64,000 nt of DNA from Armadillidium nasatum. Its lineage: Eukaryota > Arthropoda > Malacostraca > Isopoda > Armadillidiidae. The stretch spans positions 34,351 to 98,350 of the forward strand of contig SEYY01000113.1 in the NCBI GenBank assembly GCA_009176605.1, given 5' to 3'. Below are positions 1 to 26,653 of the stretch, piece after piece (the stretch's first letter is position 1; each line of letters opens with the position of its first letter). The notes under the pieces are model-generated. The model saw only the letters and a program-made list of their open reading frames with translations. It ran no database searches and was not told where the DNA came from. Made by a program: the position numbers and the translations under genes.

Positions 1-185
<185 letters not shown>

Positions 186-200
186 TTTATTTATTTCAAG

Positions 201-579
<379 letters not shown>

Positions 580-704
580 ATTTTAGTTAATCATTTCAAG
601 TTTTAAAGATCATTGTGTTATTTTTAGTGTTTTATTATTTTAGTAATCATTTTCAAGTTTTAAATATCCCTTTTGCTAGTTTTAGTGTTTTATTATTTTG
701 CTGT

Positions 705-3014
<2,310 letters not shown>

Positions 3015-3087
3015 CATATGGCTCGTAGAGTCAAATTTTATCTTCAAAATTTCAAGTCTGCTAGATGAGAATGCAAACCCTGACCTC

Positions 3088-3211
<124 letters not shown>

Positions 3212-3249
3212 TCTACAAAGTCTTAGGACTACTGTCATTACGCTCTCTA

Positions 3250-3960
3250 AAGCGAAGGAATGTTTTGCTTTGCCTGTTAACCTTCAACATAACATACATT
3301 CCTCCTACATCAATACAACTCTTGGCACGGTTGTACTACTGGCGATTGTCGTCGTGGGTGGTGAAGTGTTGTGATGCTTTTTTTCGCGTCAGACGCTCTG
3401 ACAGTAGCCACATTATGAGAAGGAGCGTTATTGTTCAACAAGAATCAGTCACCTGATTGAGACAGGCACGGCCTAACACGTCGGATTCTTTTCAAAATCA
3501 ATCTTTGCTAATATTTAGCTCCTCTGCTTGGCGATTTTCACTCAATATTTGCTTTACCACCTCAGTGTTATCTGTTCGAGATGTGTTGGGACGACCTGCC
3601 CTCGTGTTGTTTTCGACATGTTCCCGACCATCCCGAAACATTTTATACCACTGGAAAATATTGGAGTGCGTTAGTCCTTTATCTCCATAAGCTACAAGAA
3701 CCATTTCGATAGTTTCCTATGCACTTTTCCAACCTTTCACACACAACTTAATTGCAACACGTTGTTCCAAAACTACTTTCCATGACAAACGATGTTTACA
3801 CCACTACATTCAGTAATACACTGCGGGAATATCGATCGAGGTACGACTCTGTAACTTCGTATGGAACACGTTCAAACGTGTACGTATTCACTCGCAAACG
3901 GAAGCTGTTGCGTGCGCTCGATGCATTCTTTTGACAGGTCCTGTCCTAATAGTTAGTAGA
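3250..3960 (-). mobile_element. Mariner-like (Tc1/mariner) remnant
   Basis: On the minus strand, 3498-3770 encodes the N-terminal helix-turn-helix region of a mariner transposase (VLEQRVAIKLCVKGWKSA, then a TAG, then THSNIFQWYKMFRDGREHVE and AGRPNTSRTDNTEVVKQIL). Downstream at about 3395-3440 another frame reads [15 protein letters not shown], the site of the conserved HDNAxxH motif with the catalytic Asp replaced by Asn. The middle of the catalytic domain is missing. The copy is inactive: one in-frame stop, a frameshift, an internal deletion and a lost Asp. Inverted repeats were not located. Confidence 0.78.
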
Positions 3961-4079
3961 CGCACTGTGTATATATTCTCTCCGGTGATTAAAGGCAATA
4001 GATCTGCCAAAGTTAATCAATATTAAAAAAAAATCTGAAACCAAGATCAAATCAAAGGCCGTCATGTCCCGTTACACAG

Positions 4080-4276
4080 CCTTTGAAAGTGTGTTATGAA
4101 AATTTTGAAAAATAGGTAATGGGAGTGTTTCTGCTTTATCAATGGAGTACATGTAAGATTGAGCAGCATGATGGTTAAGATTGAGGTTAATTGGACAGGG
4201 AATGGAGGAGGCTGTGTTACAAGACAAATTTCCCAGTGAGGTTGTTTCAACCTTGTGAAATTCAACTCTTTAAAAA
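4080..4276 (-). mobile_element. LINE-D fragment (3' coding end)
   Basis: The minus strand resembles the C-terminal coding end of the LINE-D family (PFPVQLTSILT, LLNLTCTPL; compare the region 43080-43180 on the plus strand). Very decayed. It abuts a LINE-B fragment in the opposite orientation. Confidence 0.55.
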
Positions 4277-5056
4277 CTCAACTTCTAGAAATCTTCCTCT
4301 CAAAGACACCTCCTAACCTTTCTATTTCTTTAAATAGTTCTCCCATCTCTTCTGAAAACAATATAAACATTCTTGGTCTTCACATAAACAAAAAAATGTC
4401 TTGGAAACCATATCACAATGGTTGCTAGGGCGGCTTCAGAGAAGCTGGGAGTTTTGTTTAGACTGCGAGAATTTTTTTTCTTCCTCTGTTACTCCAATTA
4501 TACAAGGGTCTCATCTGTCCTTATATGGAGTACCGCTCTCATATCTGGGGTGACTCAGGTTTCATCCGTCTTTTGGATAAGGTTAAGTCAATGACTAAAA
4601 GACTTATAAACTGTTCCGCTCTTTCTAATTCTCTTGATTCTTTATCTTTGCGACGTGACGTTGGTGCCTTGTCTCTTTTCTATAGGTACTACAGGGGCAA
4701 ATGCTCGAGGGAACTATCCACCCGTATACTTCTACCTTTACGGCGTCCTCGTATCTCAAGGGGTGCATTGCTCACCCATCAATTTTGCATGGATACAGGC
4801 AACTCCAGGCTTGTCAGATGTGGTGCCTCCTTTCTTGCCGCCACTGTTTTGTGGAACTCTCTCCCATCTTCTGTGTTTCCTTTCGAATTTAATCACAATT
4901 TCTTTAAAGCCCTCGTCTGCGCTCTCCTAAGAAATTTGCGTTAGGTGAGACCTGAAGGGGTGTTTTTGTTTTGTTTTGTATTTTTACCTTCTAACGCCCC
5001 CACCTTGAATGGGACCTTACCTGTGAGTGTTGGTGATGTATAAAAAAAAAAAAAAG
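4277..5056 (+). mobile_element. LINE-B copy 1, 3' third of a Jockey-like LINE
   Basis: It starts at the region after the RT catalytic box (INILGLHINKKMSW) and contains the C-terminal domain: EYRSHIWGDSG, MTKRLINCSALSNSLDSL, RCGASFLAATVLWNSLPSSV. 4525-4944 is open for 139 codons. The 3' UTR ends GTGAGTGTTGGTGATGTATAAA plus an A run at 5041-5055. It is 5'-truncated, with a frameshift near 4425. Confidence 0.85.
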
Positions 5057-5421
5057 TATTAAAAGCTAATATCAAGTTTGCATATGTTTTCTGTTAATGA
5101 AAACTATAAAAAAATATATTGGTTAAAAACAACTGCACTACTAAATTCTCCTGAAGTATAGATTCTTTCCTAATAAATTAAATACAATATTTGTACACAG
5201 TTTTAAAACATTGATGCAAAACATATACCATATTTTTTTTACTTAAAATTTTGTTTGTCTTAGAAATAGAAATAAGAAGTTACCACATTGCTTCATTATA
5301 ACACAAACTCTTCTTAATCACCAGTGCACAATCTAAAGTTCTGGAACATACTACTGATGACGATGCCTTAATGTAATGTCATGAAAAATTTTTGCTCATG
5401 AAATTAATGTTTCTATTTCAG
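5057..5421. other. Intron A-B, 3' part
   Basis: AT-rich single-copy-looking intron; no coding or repeat signature seen. Confidence 0.6.
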
Positions 5422-5612
5422 TGATGTAAATTTTCTGAAGAAGTATAAAGATGCCACAGAAGAGACAGTCTTTGAATGGTCTATGAAAACCAAAGGAAAA
5501 TTAGTTCCCAACCAATGCAGTTATAGGTTAACAAATTCAAATTTAGAAGTTAAATTGAAAAAAATCAATTCTGATCTCTGGGAAAGTCCTTCGTTACCTA
5601 CAGCAAATAGAG
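5422..5612 (+). CDS. USP19: USP19-like exon B: end of second CS domain
   Basis: The acceptor is TTTCTATTTCAG at 5410-5421 and the donor AGAG|GTAAAA at 5613. One base completes a split codon, then the reading is DVNFLKKYKDATEET, FEWSMKTKGKLVPNQCSYRL, LEVKLKKINSDLWESP. The pattern NFL, W/Q-V-K, L-P-x-Q-C, L-E-V-x-L-x-K, W is the second half of the USP19 CS (HSP20-like beta sandwich) domain, which binds chaperones. The exon ends in phase 1. A 20-base A run starts two bases into the intron and leads into an AT array. Confidence 0.9.
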
Positions 5613-5614
5613 GT

Positions 5615-7088
<1,474 letters not shown>

Positions 7089-7280
7089 CATGAATTCAAA
7101 ATTTTATTGTTCTATAGAAATGGTTCAAACTTATTTGAACTGTTTGCTATCAATTCTGATGAACATACAATAGAGAGGGATACAAGAATACGAGTATGCA
7201 TGAACCTTATTAACAGTTACAGGGATTACAGAATTTTTAAGTAGGTACATGAAAGTGTATTTAATTTCTACATCTGTAGA

Positions 7281-9748
<2,468 letters not shown>

Positions 9749-11580
9749 CATGCCTAGTTGAAACTTTGTTGGCCCTCCATTTATGCCAAAGGGTATACAA
9801 AGGAATTTGTAATGAGACAATAGTTTAAAAAACTGTTCTCTATGCTATCTTCCGCCATTTTGACTTGATAATACCCTCAAACTAGATCTATAGTAGTAAA
9901 ATACCTAACTCTGAGCATGTTATAGATGGAATCTATCAAATTGAACGGTGGAAATGCATTGTGATAGTTAAAACAAACCCTCAAACTACCATCGGGCTTA
10001 CGCACTGGAACAACTGGAGCAGAGTATGGAGAATAACTTTTCCTGATAATACCTGCTTCCTACAGCTCAATACACTACTTCTTAATTTCTTGGGATATAG
10101 GTCCTTGAAACTGATGCACAAGAACATGGATTGGTCTATTGGTTGTTAGTTTGATGTAGTTTGACATTATTTGAGCAGCCGACATCATCATCTCCAGTAC
10201 TCAAAACATTTGCATATTTACGAAGCAGATCAATTAACAGAGACTTCAGAACTTGATCTGAAGGAAAATTTTTAAATTGGAATTCCTTGACTTCATGTTC
10301 TCTTGTCCAATACTCAGAAGGTATAATGGATGATGATTGATCCGTACTAATAACATTACCAATCTCAACAGGCTCTTCTGACTAAAACAAGCTGAGTCCA
10401 AAGTATCACCTCCAGTAATAAATCTACTGGTTTTGCTATAATTGCAAAGAGCGATTACTGGTCTAGTTCCTAATAGAATGCTAGGAAGTACCCCCAGACC
10501 ATTATTTTTACTTCCAAGAGAAAATAATTGAAGGAGTACAAAAGATTGCAAAGGTTAATAAGGACAACCTTGCATTGATTTGCACCTAATTCCAAATTAC
10601 CACTAGTACAAGAATTCATGGCTGGACATTCATAGTCAGATCAGTTGCCACGACCTTGAACTAATTACCATGTGTAGTAATTGATAGGAAATTATATCTG
10701 GTAATGTTATTTGTTTTAAGGAGGGTCACCCAGTACTAATGGATGATCTATTAAATTGGATGGAATAATATTAAATTCATCATTCTCCGTCACAAAAATT
10801 CTACAAAAATAAAGTCTGAGACTTATGTAATGAGAGAGAGGAATTTGAACCTTACTGACACTCGAGATTATTTTGACAACTGAGGAACGTTTTGTTATAC
10901 CTATTAGTTGATTAACCACTGAAGCTTTAATAACATTTATACAAGCTCCATTATCTATCACACAATCATAGATATTAAATTGATAACTGACAATTGAAGC
11001 ATTGACACAGAGGTTGACTATTAACCCTGTTATAGTTAACATTGATTATGTGATCAGAAGTCAGGTTTTCTTGGGTTAATTTAGGAACCTGATCATGAAA
11101 ATTCTCTGTGATGGAACCCATGAACACGGAGTCATTAGTTTAAGATTTTGTTGTTATTACCTCCACATTGCACCTCTCAAATACAAATGGTTTATCCTTG
11201 GGGTGTGCACCTTGAGCCGAATACTGTTTGGACTGATATTGGGATCCTCTTAAAGATGTGGCACGAGGCAAATTACCAAGAAGATCCTCTGTCCTGGGAT
11301 CTCTTTCAAAAGGGAACCTTACATTAAGTACAAAACCAGATGTTGATACAAATGAGGTCATGCATTAACCGCCGTTTGTTCCGCGCGTCCTTGCCATTTG
11401 TTCCGCGCATCCTTGAGCAAATTTGCTACTGGTTTGAGCTAAACCCACCAGTTATGAATGTAAGATCGACAGTAATTTTCCCTCCCATGACGGTTTACTT
11501 TCGAGCTTTCCCCCCACCCTCAATGATCCCTCCAAGAGTAGAATGTAGCCCATCGCTGGAGATTTATTGAGGTACATTAA
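9749..11580 (-). mobile_element. Ty3/gypsy-type LTR retrotransposon remnant
   Basis: Minus-strand frames in order: a gag-like tract about 11140-11570; an aspartic protease-like segment at 10716-11042 with CVIDNGACINVI, where the active D-S/T-G reads D-N-G; then RT pieces at about 9780-10020 with KPDGSLRVCFNYH, a YFTTIDLV strand followed by a stop, and FLCIPFGINGGPTKF. The catalytic YxDD part, RNase H and integrase are absent, cut off by LINE-B copy 3. No LTR was found. Multiple frameshifts; an old, dead copy. Confidence 0.72.
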
Positions 11581-13555
<1,975 letters not shown>

Positions 13556-13560
13556 TTTTT

Positions 13561-14986
<1,426 letters not shown>

Positions 14987-15051
<65 letters not shown>
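14987..15051. repeat. (ATT)n array
   Basis: About 65 bp of uninterrupted TTA/ATT units. Confidence 0.97.
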
Positions 15052-15244
15052 TGTAAATATAATTTAAATAATACATTAATTAACGTTTCTGTGTTATTAC
15101 TTGCTTGATTGACACTATTATTAATATTACTAGAGTTTTGTTATTTTAGTAGTAACCTTTCATAACTTATATTTGTTAAATAAATTAAAATATTAGATAT
15201 GTATTTCCCCTAGCAGCCCCTTTTCAGAGTACTGGACAGTCACA

Positions 15245-15245
15245 A

Positions 15246-15309
<64 letters not shown>
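15245..15309. repeat. (ATT)n array
   Basis: About 65 bp; second of three ATT arrays in 480 bp. Confidence 0.97.
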
Positions 15310-15389
15310 GAATTTAGTAGTATAGGACCTACAGTTAAATTGTGAACATGTAAATATACTATTTCCTGAATAAAGCTTTTGAATTGTGA

Positions 15390-15548
<159 letters not shown>

Positions 15549-15621
15549 TAATTGATAGTTTATTTTTTTCATTTTTAATATAAATTTGTTTTATATTTAT
15601 CATATTTTCTTTTTGCAATAG

Positions 15622-15743
15622 ATTCATCTGTTGTAATGAGAAATACATGGGTTCCTGCTTCAAAATCAGAATCTAAGAAAACTTCCAATATTCCCCCTGC
15701 ACCTCCAGCTCCTCCCGCCCCTCCACCCTTTGGAGAATTGAAG
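15622..15743 (+). CDS. USP19: USP19-like exon C: proline-rich linker
   Basis: The acceptor is TTTTTGCAATAG and the donor AAG|GTAATG at 15744. Two bases close the codon left by exon B, and 40 codons follow, ending in phase 0. The product has a polar part (WVPASKSESKK) and a proline/alanine run (NIPPAPPAPPAPPPFGE). Nothing catalytic is visible. By position it is the variable linker between the CS pair and the USP core, which is poorly conserved in the family, so the assignment rests on matching phases and clean splice sites. The (ATT)n and poly-T tracts of the preceding intron end about 80 bp before it. Confidence 0.72.
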
Positions 15744-15999
15744 GTAATGTGTTTTGTTTTTAAACTATTCATTGTTTGAAAACTTTTGATTGCTTTAATG
15801 TTTCAATATAAAGATACAAAATGTAATGGATACAAATCATCCATCATTTTTCTCTTACATAAATGAAAATTATTAAGATATAACCTGGGAAAATTTAAAA
15901 ATTTATTTATGAAATGCACAATTATACAAATTTAAACCTCTAGTTTAGTCATTTTTGATAATGGCAATGCCAGAAGGTCTTGAAAATTTAAGGTTAAGA

Positions 16000-16040
<41 letters not shown>

Positions 16041-17198
16041 AAAAGTTCAAGTTATATCTGAGGCTGGTTTTGAATCCTGTAATTAGATCTTCATCATTCC
16101 ACTAAACGTTGAGATTATAAAAGAGTGAGAAATTTACAGGTGTGAAATATGTAAATGTGTCTATGTATTGGGTAATATTTGTTAGGTATTTTAGTTAAAG
16201 TGAATGTTTTAATAGTATATAACTAAAGAAAATCGAATCTACACACACAAACTCATTGGAAGACTTGATAGGGTACTGAAAATTTCTACATTTCAAGAAT
16301 TTTTAGGTTTATAAAAATTGTTAAAAAAAGAAAACAAATAATATCTAAGATTTTTTTTTTTTTAATAAAATCTTTCTAAAATTTAATAAAATTATTTTTA
16401 CAGGTGCTGATATTTCATATATATCTTTTAATACTTTTCAGGACTCCTTTAAAAAAATACTTATATAATAGGGCTGCAGAGTTGAAAACAATTTAACACA
16501 GAAATCCCTTTCACTCTAGATTTTCCACTTTGACTCAATTTTGTTTTGAAATTTTGACTTTGACTCTAACTAAAATTATACAATTCCATAACTCGTAAAT
16601 CATATTGATTTTTCTGTATGAATATATGTCACAAGCTACTTCATTGTTGCTTTGTGTCTAGTGAAATTCCTTTCTGTTTATATTTATTTAAATTTATTTG
16701 TTTGTTTTAAATATAGTTCATAAAAACTTCCTTAAAGTAAAATAAAAATAGAAATGATGAAAACAATTGAGTATCTATCTGTACCCTGGTTGGTGGTTTC
16801 AAACTAAGAAGTGAACATAGGTGCAATAAATGTAATGTTTATTTTTTAATTTAAATCAGTTTAGAAAATGAATCCCCAAAAATGATTTTTAATAAAATAT
16901 AAATTAATAGTAATGCTGCATTTAACATGAAAGTGTAGTTATACTCAAGTAAACCTAATTAAAAAATGAAAATGGAGAAAATACCTTTTCTATGTCTCTT
17001 GTGTTAAATTGTGTTCATTTGTATTGAAAATTTTTTTGTTAATAATAAAGGGGAAGGAATTAAAATAATGTACTAGATATTTTAATTAAAAAAAATTATA
17101 TATAAATAAATTTTTAAAATGCTCCATTTTCCAGACTATTACTGTAATATTTTTTTTTTATAATCCTCGGAATAGGAAATTTTAAAAAATTCCAAAGA
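15744..17198. other. Intron C-D, mostly unassigned
   Basis: AT-rich intron with T runs (16011-16036, 16351-16363). A possible degenerate short-motif block with TTGACTC units lies at about 16468-16580, starting TAGGGCTGCAGAG. No coding evidence. Confidence 0.45.
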
Positions 17199-17708
<510 letters not shown>

Positions 17709-17725
17709 TATAATTTTTTTTCTAG

Positions 17726-18760
<1,035 letters not shown>

Positions 18761-18889
18761 CTAAAGGGTAAGTTTTAAATAATTTCTTTTAATATAAGTA
18801 TATTTATTCACCCTTTAATCTTAATTGTTTTTCTTTTATCTTAATGTAGTTGCTGTGCGTTCTTTTTTTTGTTTTGTTTTAGGTTTCTG

Positions 18890-19127
18890 TTTTAGCACTA
18901 CTTTATTGCGAGTGTATGAAGTATGAACGCTCGTGTGCTGCGTATGTGTGTTTGAGTGTGTGATGTGTGTGTTTTTCTTTGAATAAGTAGAATGAGAGGA
19001 CACATGGAGGTGAGCGGAGACAGGGGCTTTCTATTAACTTTGTCAACGTTCATGGCCTCCGTGCTAATACCTAATCCATGGAGTATCACCTCTTTAACTC
19101 TCACCCTAACCTTTTGCATCTGTCTGA
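18890..19127 (+). mobile_element. LINE-B copy 4, 5' piece (sense)
   Basis: The plus strand reads INFVNVHGLRANT then SMEYHLFNSHPNLLHLSE: the N-terminus of a LINE endonuclease (the N-x-x-G-L-R start motif). At 19127 it joins directly to antisense RT sequence of the same family. Confidence 0.68.
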
Positions 19128-21491
<2,364 letters not shown>

Positions 21492-22053
21492 TGAAAAACT
21501 TAAAATTTTATTTCTTGTTTGAGGTTATGTAAATAATTTAATAAATTTTCAAATGCATATCTATGTATATTTATTCAGTATGAATAGCCAAATGTATGTT
21601 GTAGCGGAACTTACTTTGACTACAATTTGGAAAAAAAAGAAATGGGTCTCTCTCAAAAGTCGTATAGTTTATTAACATATTTTAAGGAAAAAATGTATGC
21701 AACACATTTTGCAAAATATACCTGAACTCATTGTTGATAAAAAACAACTGGAATAACCAAAAATTTTAGAATACAAACAAAATAACCAAAATTTAAGAAA
21801 ATAATTACCACAACAAATACAAGAGCTTTTAGCATGATTATATGAAACAAATTGTATGTTGAGATGCACAAAATTTAATAAAAGCAATACCAAAATAACA
21901 CCCAAAGGTTAACTATTGAAAGAAGAGTTGAAAAAACCAAAGTAAATTTGAATACAGTATGCAAAGAAAGAATATATTGTATATTTTAAAAATATGAAAA
22001 TTATAGTTCATATAATTGATTTTATTTTTAATTTTCATCCAGCTGGATACTAA
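21492..22053. other. Intron D-E, unassigned
   Basis: AT-rich; no coding signature. Confidence 0.5.
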
Positions 22054-22436
<383 letters not shown>

Positions 22437-23406
22437 GTAAGGGATTTAACCCTTTTTTTTTAAATTAAATATTTCTTGGTAAATTTTCCCTTTATTTTCT
22501 TGTAATAGTCTGATAACACGCCTTTTCAATATTCTTTTCTCTCTTAAAGTTTAAATTAACTTCGGGAACTGGAGGGTTTAAATCAGTCTCGCTCTACCCC
22601 TTATTTACAAAAACCATATACACATTAGTCTAATGCTTTACTTTTTTTTTTTAGTACAAATTTTTATCCACTTCCTGAAAGGGCTTCATCCTGTCAGCGG
22701 AACTAGCGTCTCTTATTTCTAATTTTTTTCTTGTAGAGATCTCTAAAATATTTAAGCTTCTCTGCGCATTGTTTCCAAATTTTGGCCTTGAAAATTGCAC
22801 TCACAGAAAGAGGTTTATATATATTAGTAGGATTGACATCTATCTGGCATTTAACCTCTTTCCCCTAGAGTTCTCTTGAAGATCGTGTTTTTTGGCACTT
22901 TAGTTTCGATTAGTTATTTCTGGAGTTGTAAGTAGTGAATTGAATAATCCAATCGCTAGCTCTGTCGCTGTAACGGCTTTCATCCTTTTGACCTAAACAA
23001 ACTTTATTTTAAAACCCTCCGTGATCTGTCTTGTAGATACTCAACTTTCTTCACAATCTTTCTAACGTTGTTTCTCATTTTCCCTTTCCCCTTTTATTTT
23101 CAAAGACATACACTCATGTCAGCAACTGAATCTGCAGCGTAAATTATGTGGAGACGAGCGAAGCTAGAGGGAATATGGGGAGAGGAGAGGATAACTAGAC
23201 CGCTCAAAAAAAAGCCCGAAAATGATCATCCTACAACGAATCTGGCCTCCTTCGAACCCGTCTTCTAGGAGGAGAGAGGTGGCAGCCCGCTTTTATACGG
23301 GAGACATGTACGGCGACCACGAATGTTAAAGAATTTTCCAGCAAGGACAGCAACACCCCTTCGCTCACAGCCGAGACACGGAAGAATCCCACGTAGCTAC
23401 GCTGAC
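22437..23406. other. Intron E-F, unassigned, partly GC-richer
   Basis: 23120-23400 is distinctly GC-richer than its surroundings and looks like the end of an unknown repeat or LTR (GTGGAGACGAGCGAAGC). No frame or inverted repeat was recognised. Confidence 0.4.
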
Positions 23407-23450
23407 AAAGTCAGATAACTGAATAGGAACCAGATATTCAGCCCATTCCT
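23407..23450. repeat. 44-bp direct repeat, right copy
   Basis: Followed by only TATATATG instead of a long AT array, then by LINE-C. Confidence 0.9.
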
Positions 23451-24447
23451 TATATATGTTTGGTTATTGTGGTATTGGGGGGATGTGAATTAGGATTTGT
23501 TTGTAAAAGGTACCGGTGGATGATGGAGGTTGTTTTAGTCTGTGTATGGTAGGTTGGAGGAGAGTATTGTGACATGGGTGTGTGGGTAGACGGGTTTTTG
23601 CGTAAAATTGAGTGCCTATCATTTCGAGGTGGTTCTTTATAGGTAGTACTTTGGTTTCATTATGTAGGTGTTGTTGAGGGGTTGTGGGTGTGCAGCCGGT
23701 GATTGTGCGGAGGGCTCTATTTTGCGTTATTTGGAGTGTCATTAAGTTTTGATAGGAGAGCATTGGGTGCCAGACAGGGGAGGCATAGTTGATGGTGGGG
23801 CGTATAAATTGTTTGTAGATGGCAATTGAGGTTTGTATGTTGTTGTGTATGTCTGTGTTGGCCACTGTTTTGAGGATGTTGAGTTTTCTGTTTGCGGCTG
23901 AGGTGGTATTTTGAATGTGTTTGGTGAAAGTGAGGTGTGTATCAAATGTTAGGTGTGAGTTGTTTGGGGTTGAGGGAGGTCTGCTGTGTATAGGTTAAAT
24001 AGTGTGGGGGATAGTATGGCTCCCTGGGGTACTCCGTTTCTTATGTTTATGGTCCGAGATTTTTGGCCGTTTTGTTGTATTTGGGCGGTTCTTCCTGATA
24101 GGAAGTTGGCTAACCATTTCTTGATGTTTGTTGCTATGTTGGATTGGAGGATTTTATGGATTAGATTGTGTCTCGGGACAGTATTGAAGGCTTTGTTTAT
24201 ATCAATTGCTATTAATATTGTTTTGTGATATGGATTATGGTTTAGTCCGTTTATTATTGGTTGAATGATGTTGGTGAGTGCTGTGGTGGTGGAGTGGTTG
24301 GGTTTGAAACCGTGTTGGAAGCTTTGTTGTGGGATGAATTGGAGGATAGAATTTAGGATTAATTTTTCAAGTAGTTTTGAGATGGTGGATAAGAGGGAGA
24401 TTGGGCGGTATGAGGAAGGGTTTGAAGGGTCTTTGCCAGGTTTTAGT

Positions 24448-24891
24448 TTAGGAATAATTAATGCTTTTTTCCAATTGGGGAGGGATATAGTTGAGTTGGA
24501 TGGATTTGTTGAAGATGGTGGTTAGGTAAGTAGTTGTGTTGTTGGATATGTGTTTTAGGTGAATATTTGATATGTTGTCTGTTCCTGTTGCTGGAGAGTT
24601 TTTGATAGTTTTAATGGTGTTTTGTGTGTTTGTGGGTGTGATGACTCTTAAGTGATTTTGGTTGTTGCGTAGTTTTTTCAGTTTTTTTATTATCTTCCTG
24701 TTTTGGGGGTGGGTGGGTAAGTTGCTTTGTTTAGCGAAATGTGTGGCCAGTAGGTTGATGTGTTGTTTGGGAGTCAATGGGGTTTGTGTTGTGGGATTGG
24801 TTGGAGTTTCGTGAGTGGGAAGTGGGTTGTTTTTTGCATTGTGAATGGTGTGGATTGTTTTCCAGACTCTTTTGCTGTTTGTGTTGTCCAA
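24448..24891 (-). pseudogene. LINE-C linker and RT fingers
   Basis: About 147 codons. TPLTPKQHINLLATHFAKQ is linker; SPATGTDNISNIHLKHI and FNKSIQLNYIPPQLEKS are RT finger motifs. The stretch ends where the frame shifts into the palm domain. Confidence 0.75.
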
Positions 24892-25739
24892 GTTTTTAAC
24901 GAGGAAGTTTTGGTAGTTGTTGGTTGTGAGTTTTTATTAGGGTCAATATTTGATTGTTTAGGTTTTCTATTTGTGTTTTGGTGTGTTGTGTGGGGTTGAT
25001 TTGGAGTTTTAGTGCGTTTCTTTGTTTTATGAGAGAAGTGATTTTGGGGGTGAGGTTTGGTTCGTATTTTTTAATGTGACCTTTTGGGATGAAGATGTTG
25101 GCCGCTTTCTGGATTGTGTGGGTGAGATGTTTGATTGCTGATTTGAGGGAGGATATGTTTGTAATTTCGTTTGTTGTGAGGTTTTCGTCTATGTAGTTGG
25201 TGAAACCGGTCCAGTTTGCTTTTTTGTAGTTGGTAAATGTAGTTTTTGATTTGTGTGCGGGTTTATTTTTGATGTGGTATTTTATAATTATTGGTAGGTG
25301 GTCGGAGTTTAGATCGGTTTCTGTGGTTCATTGTAGGAGAGGGTGAATGTTTGGGGAGAAGAAGGGGATGTGGGGGATTGATTGATTTGCGGGGGGATTC
25401 TGGTATGGAGGTTTTTGTTTAGGATGTTGAGATGTTCCAAGTGTTCGATAATGTGGGTTCCTCTTTGGTCGGTGGCTTGGTTTTTGTACCAGGTCGGGTG
25501 GTGGGCATTGAAGTCTCCGCATATCAGGAGATTTGGGAGGTTTGTTATTGTGGTAAGGTTAGGTGAGTAGTTCAATGGACAGTGTCTGGATGTGTGGTGA
25601 GATATGTATAGGTTTACTATGTTGTGCGTAGTATTGTTTATTTCTATTGAGAAGGTTTGAATTTTAGATGTGTTGTCAGTTTGTGTGTTAGCATGTTGAG
25701 AGGATGTGTTGGAGTAATTTATAGAGTTGTGAATGAGGG

Positions 25740-26150
25740 TTAATAGTTTGTGATGGTTGGGTGTGTGATGAGAGTAGATGGAGTCATATTTGTAGAAAGT
25801 TGGGGGGGGGGTTGGTTTATTGGAAGGTGGGCTTCTTGTATAAGCGCTATGTGGATGTTGTGTTTGTGTAGGAATGATTCAAGTTCTTTGTGTTTGTTGT
25901 GGAGGCCATTTATATTGATTTGTAGGATATTTATTGTAGATGTGTGGGAATTTAGATTTATGGGGTTTAAAGTGGTTGGGGGGGTGCAAATTTGACATTT
26001 CCAGTTGTGGTTTGTAGGTGGGAGTCTTTCAAATGGGGAACATTGTCTGTGGATCCACTTGAGACAGTTATTGCATTTTATTGAGTCCCTCCTGACTATT
26101 TTGCTACAGATTGGTGACTTCCAGTCAACGGGGAGCTTGTGCAAATTCAT
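25740..26150 (-). pseudogene. LINE-C N-terminal PHD finger and endonuclease start
   Basis: About 136 codons. CSKIVRRDSIKCNNCLKWIH, then RQC and NWKCQICTPP give the C4-H-C3 ligand pattern of a PHD finger of the kind found in some CR1-like LINEs. NILQININGLHNK and ALIQEAHL follow, the first two endonuclease motifs. The next block (25309-25575) is in a different frame. Confidence 0.75.
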
Positions 26151-26580
26151 TCAAAGTCTGTCTCTGGAGCCACTTTATTTATGCAACTCCAATTCAGGCT
26201 CCGGGGTCAATGTTTTTGAAGCAGAGACTCCGAACCTGGCTATAGGTGTTAACAATCTTCTTCATCAGCCCAAATGCAGTTTCATTGTAGTGGGTTACAG
26301 AATCTTTTGCTTTTTAGTACTTGCTCTTTGGTTTACTATAAGTGTTTAAAATATAAAGTATAAGTCCTGAATTTCTTACAACTTTGTTGTTTTCATATCA
26401 CAGTACAGCTGCAGAAAACTCCCCCTCCCCCATCTATTTTTATTTTAATTATTCCATAGGATGATAAATCTTTTCTAGTGAATAATTCAGAGGACTTAAA
26501 AAAAGTTTTTCAATACTCACTTGAGTATTATTAAGTTCTCTCTACTGCTTGATATTAAGTGATGAAGCTTGTTGATGCCC
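26151..26580. other. Intron E-F, unassigned
   Basis: Contains spaced ACTCC/CTCCG motifs at 26185-26235 that may be a decayed short-motif element; otherwise featureless. Confidence 0.35.
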
Positions 26581-26598
26581 ATATTATTATTATTATTA

Positions 26599-26650
<52 letters not shown>

Positions 26651-26651
26651 T
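26581..26651. repeat. (ATT)n array forming the exon F acceptor
   Basis: About 70 bp with one slip; leads directly into TTTAG|GAT. Confidence 0.97.
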
Positions 26652-26653
26652 AG

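Larger units (their letters stand above)
23455..26150 (-). mobile_element. LINE-C: PHD-finger LINE, CR1/Jockey-like, RT centre deleted
   Basis: On the minus strand, starting at 26150: a PHD-like zinc finger, the endonuclease start (INILQININGLHNKH), GDFNAHHPTWY, the RT fingers (VITPTNTQNTIKTIKNSPATG), NGVPQGAILSPTLFNLYTAD, and a C-terminal region with IYKQFIRPTINYASPVWHP. From the SPTLF motif the sequence passes within about ten codons to LTFDTHLTF, so the segment with the catalytic YADD is gone. C-rich codons are typical of this family. No 3' tail is evident. Confidence 0.82.

Noticed and set aside
23986-26349. Plus-strand open stretches rich in Val, Trp, Gly and Cys
   Set aside because: They are antisense to LINE-C, whose minus-strand C-rich codons avoid stops on the other strand.
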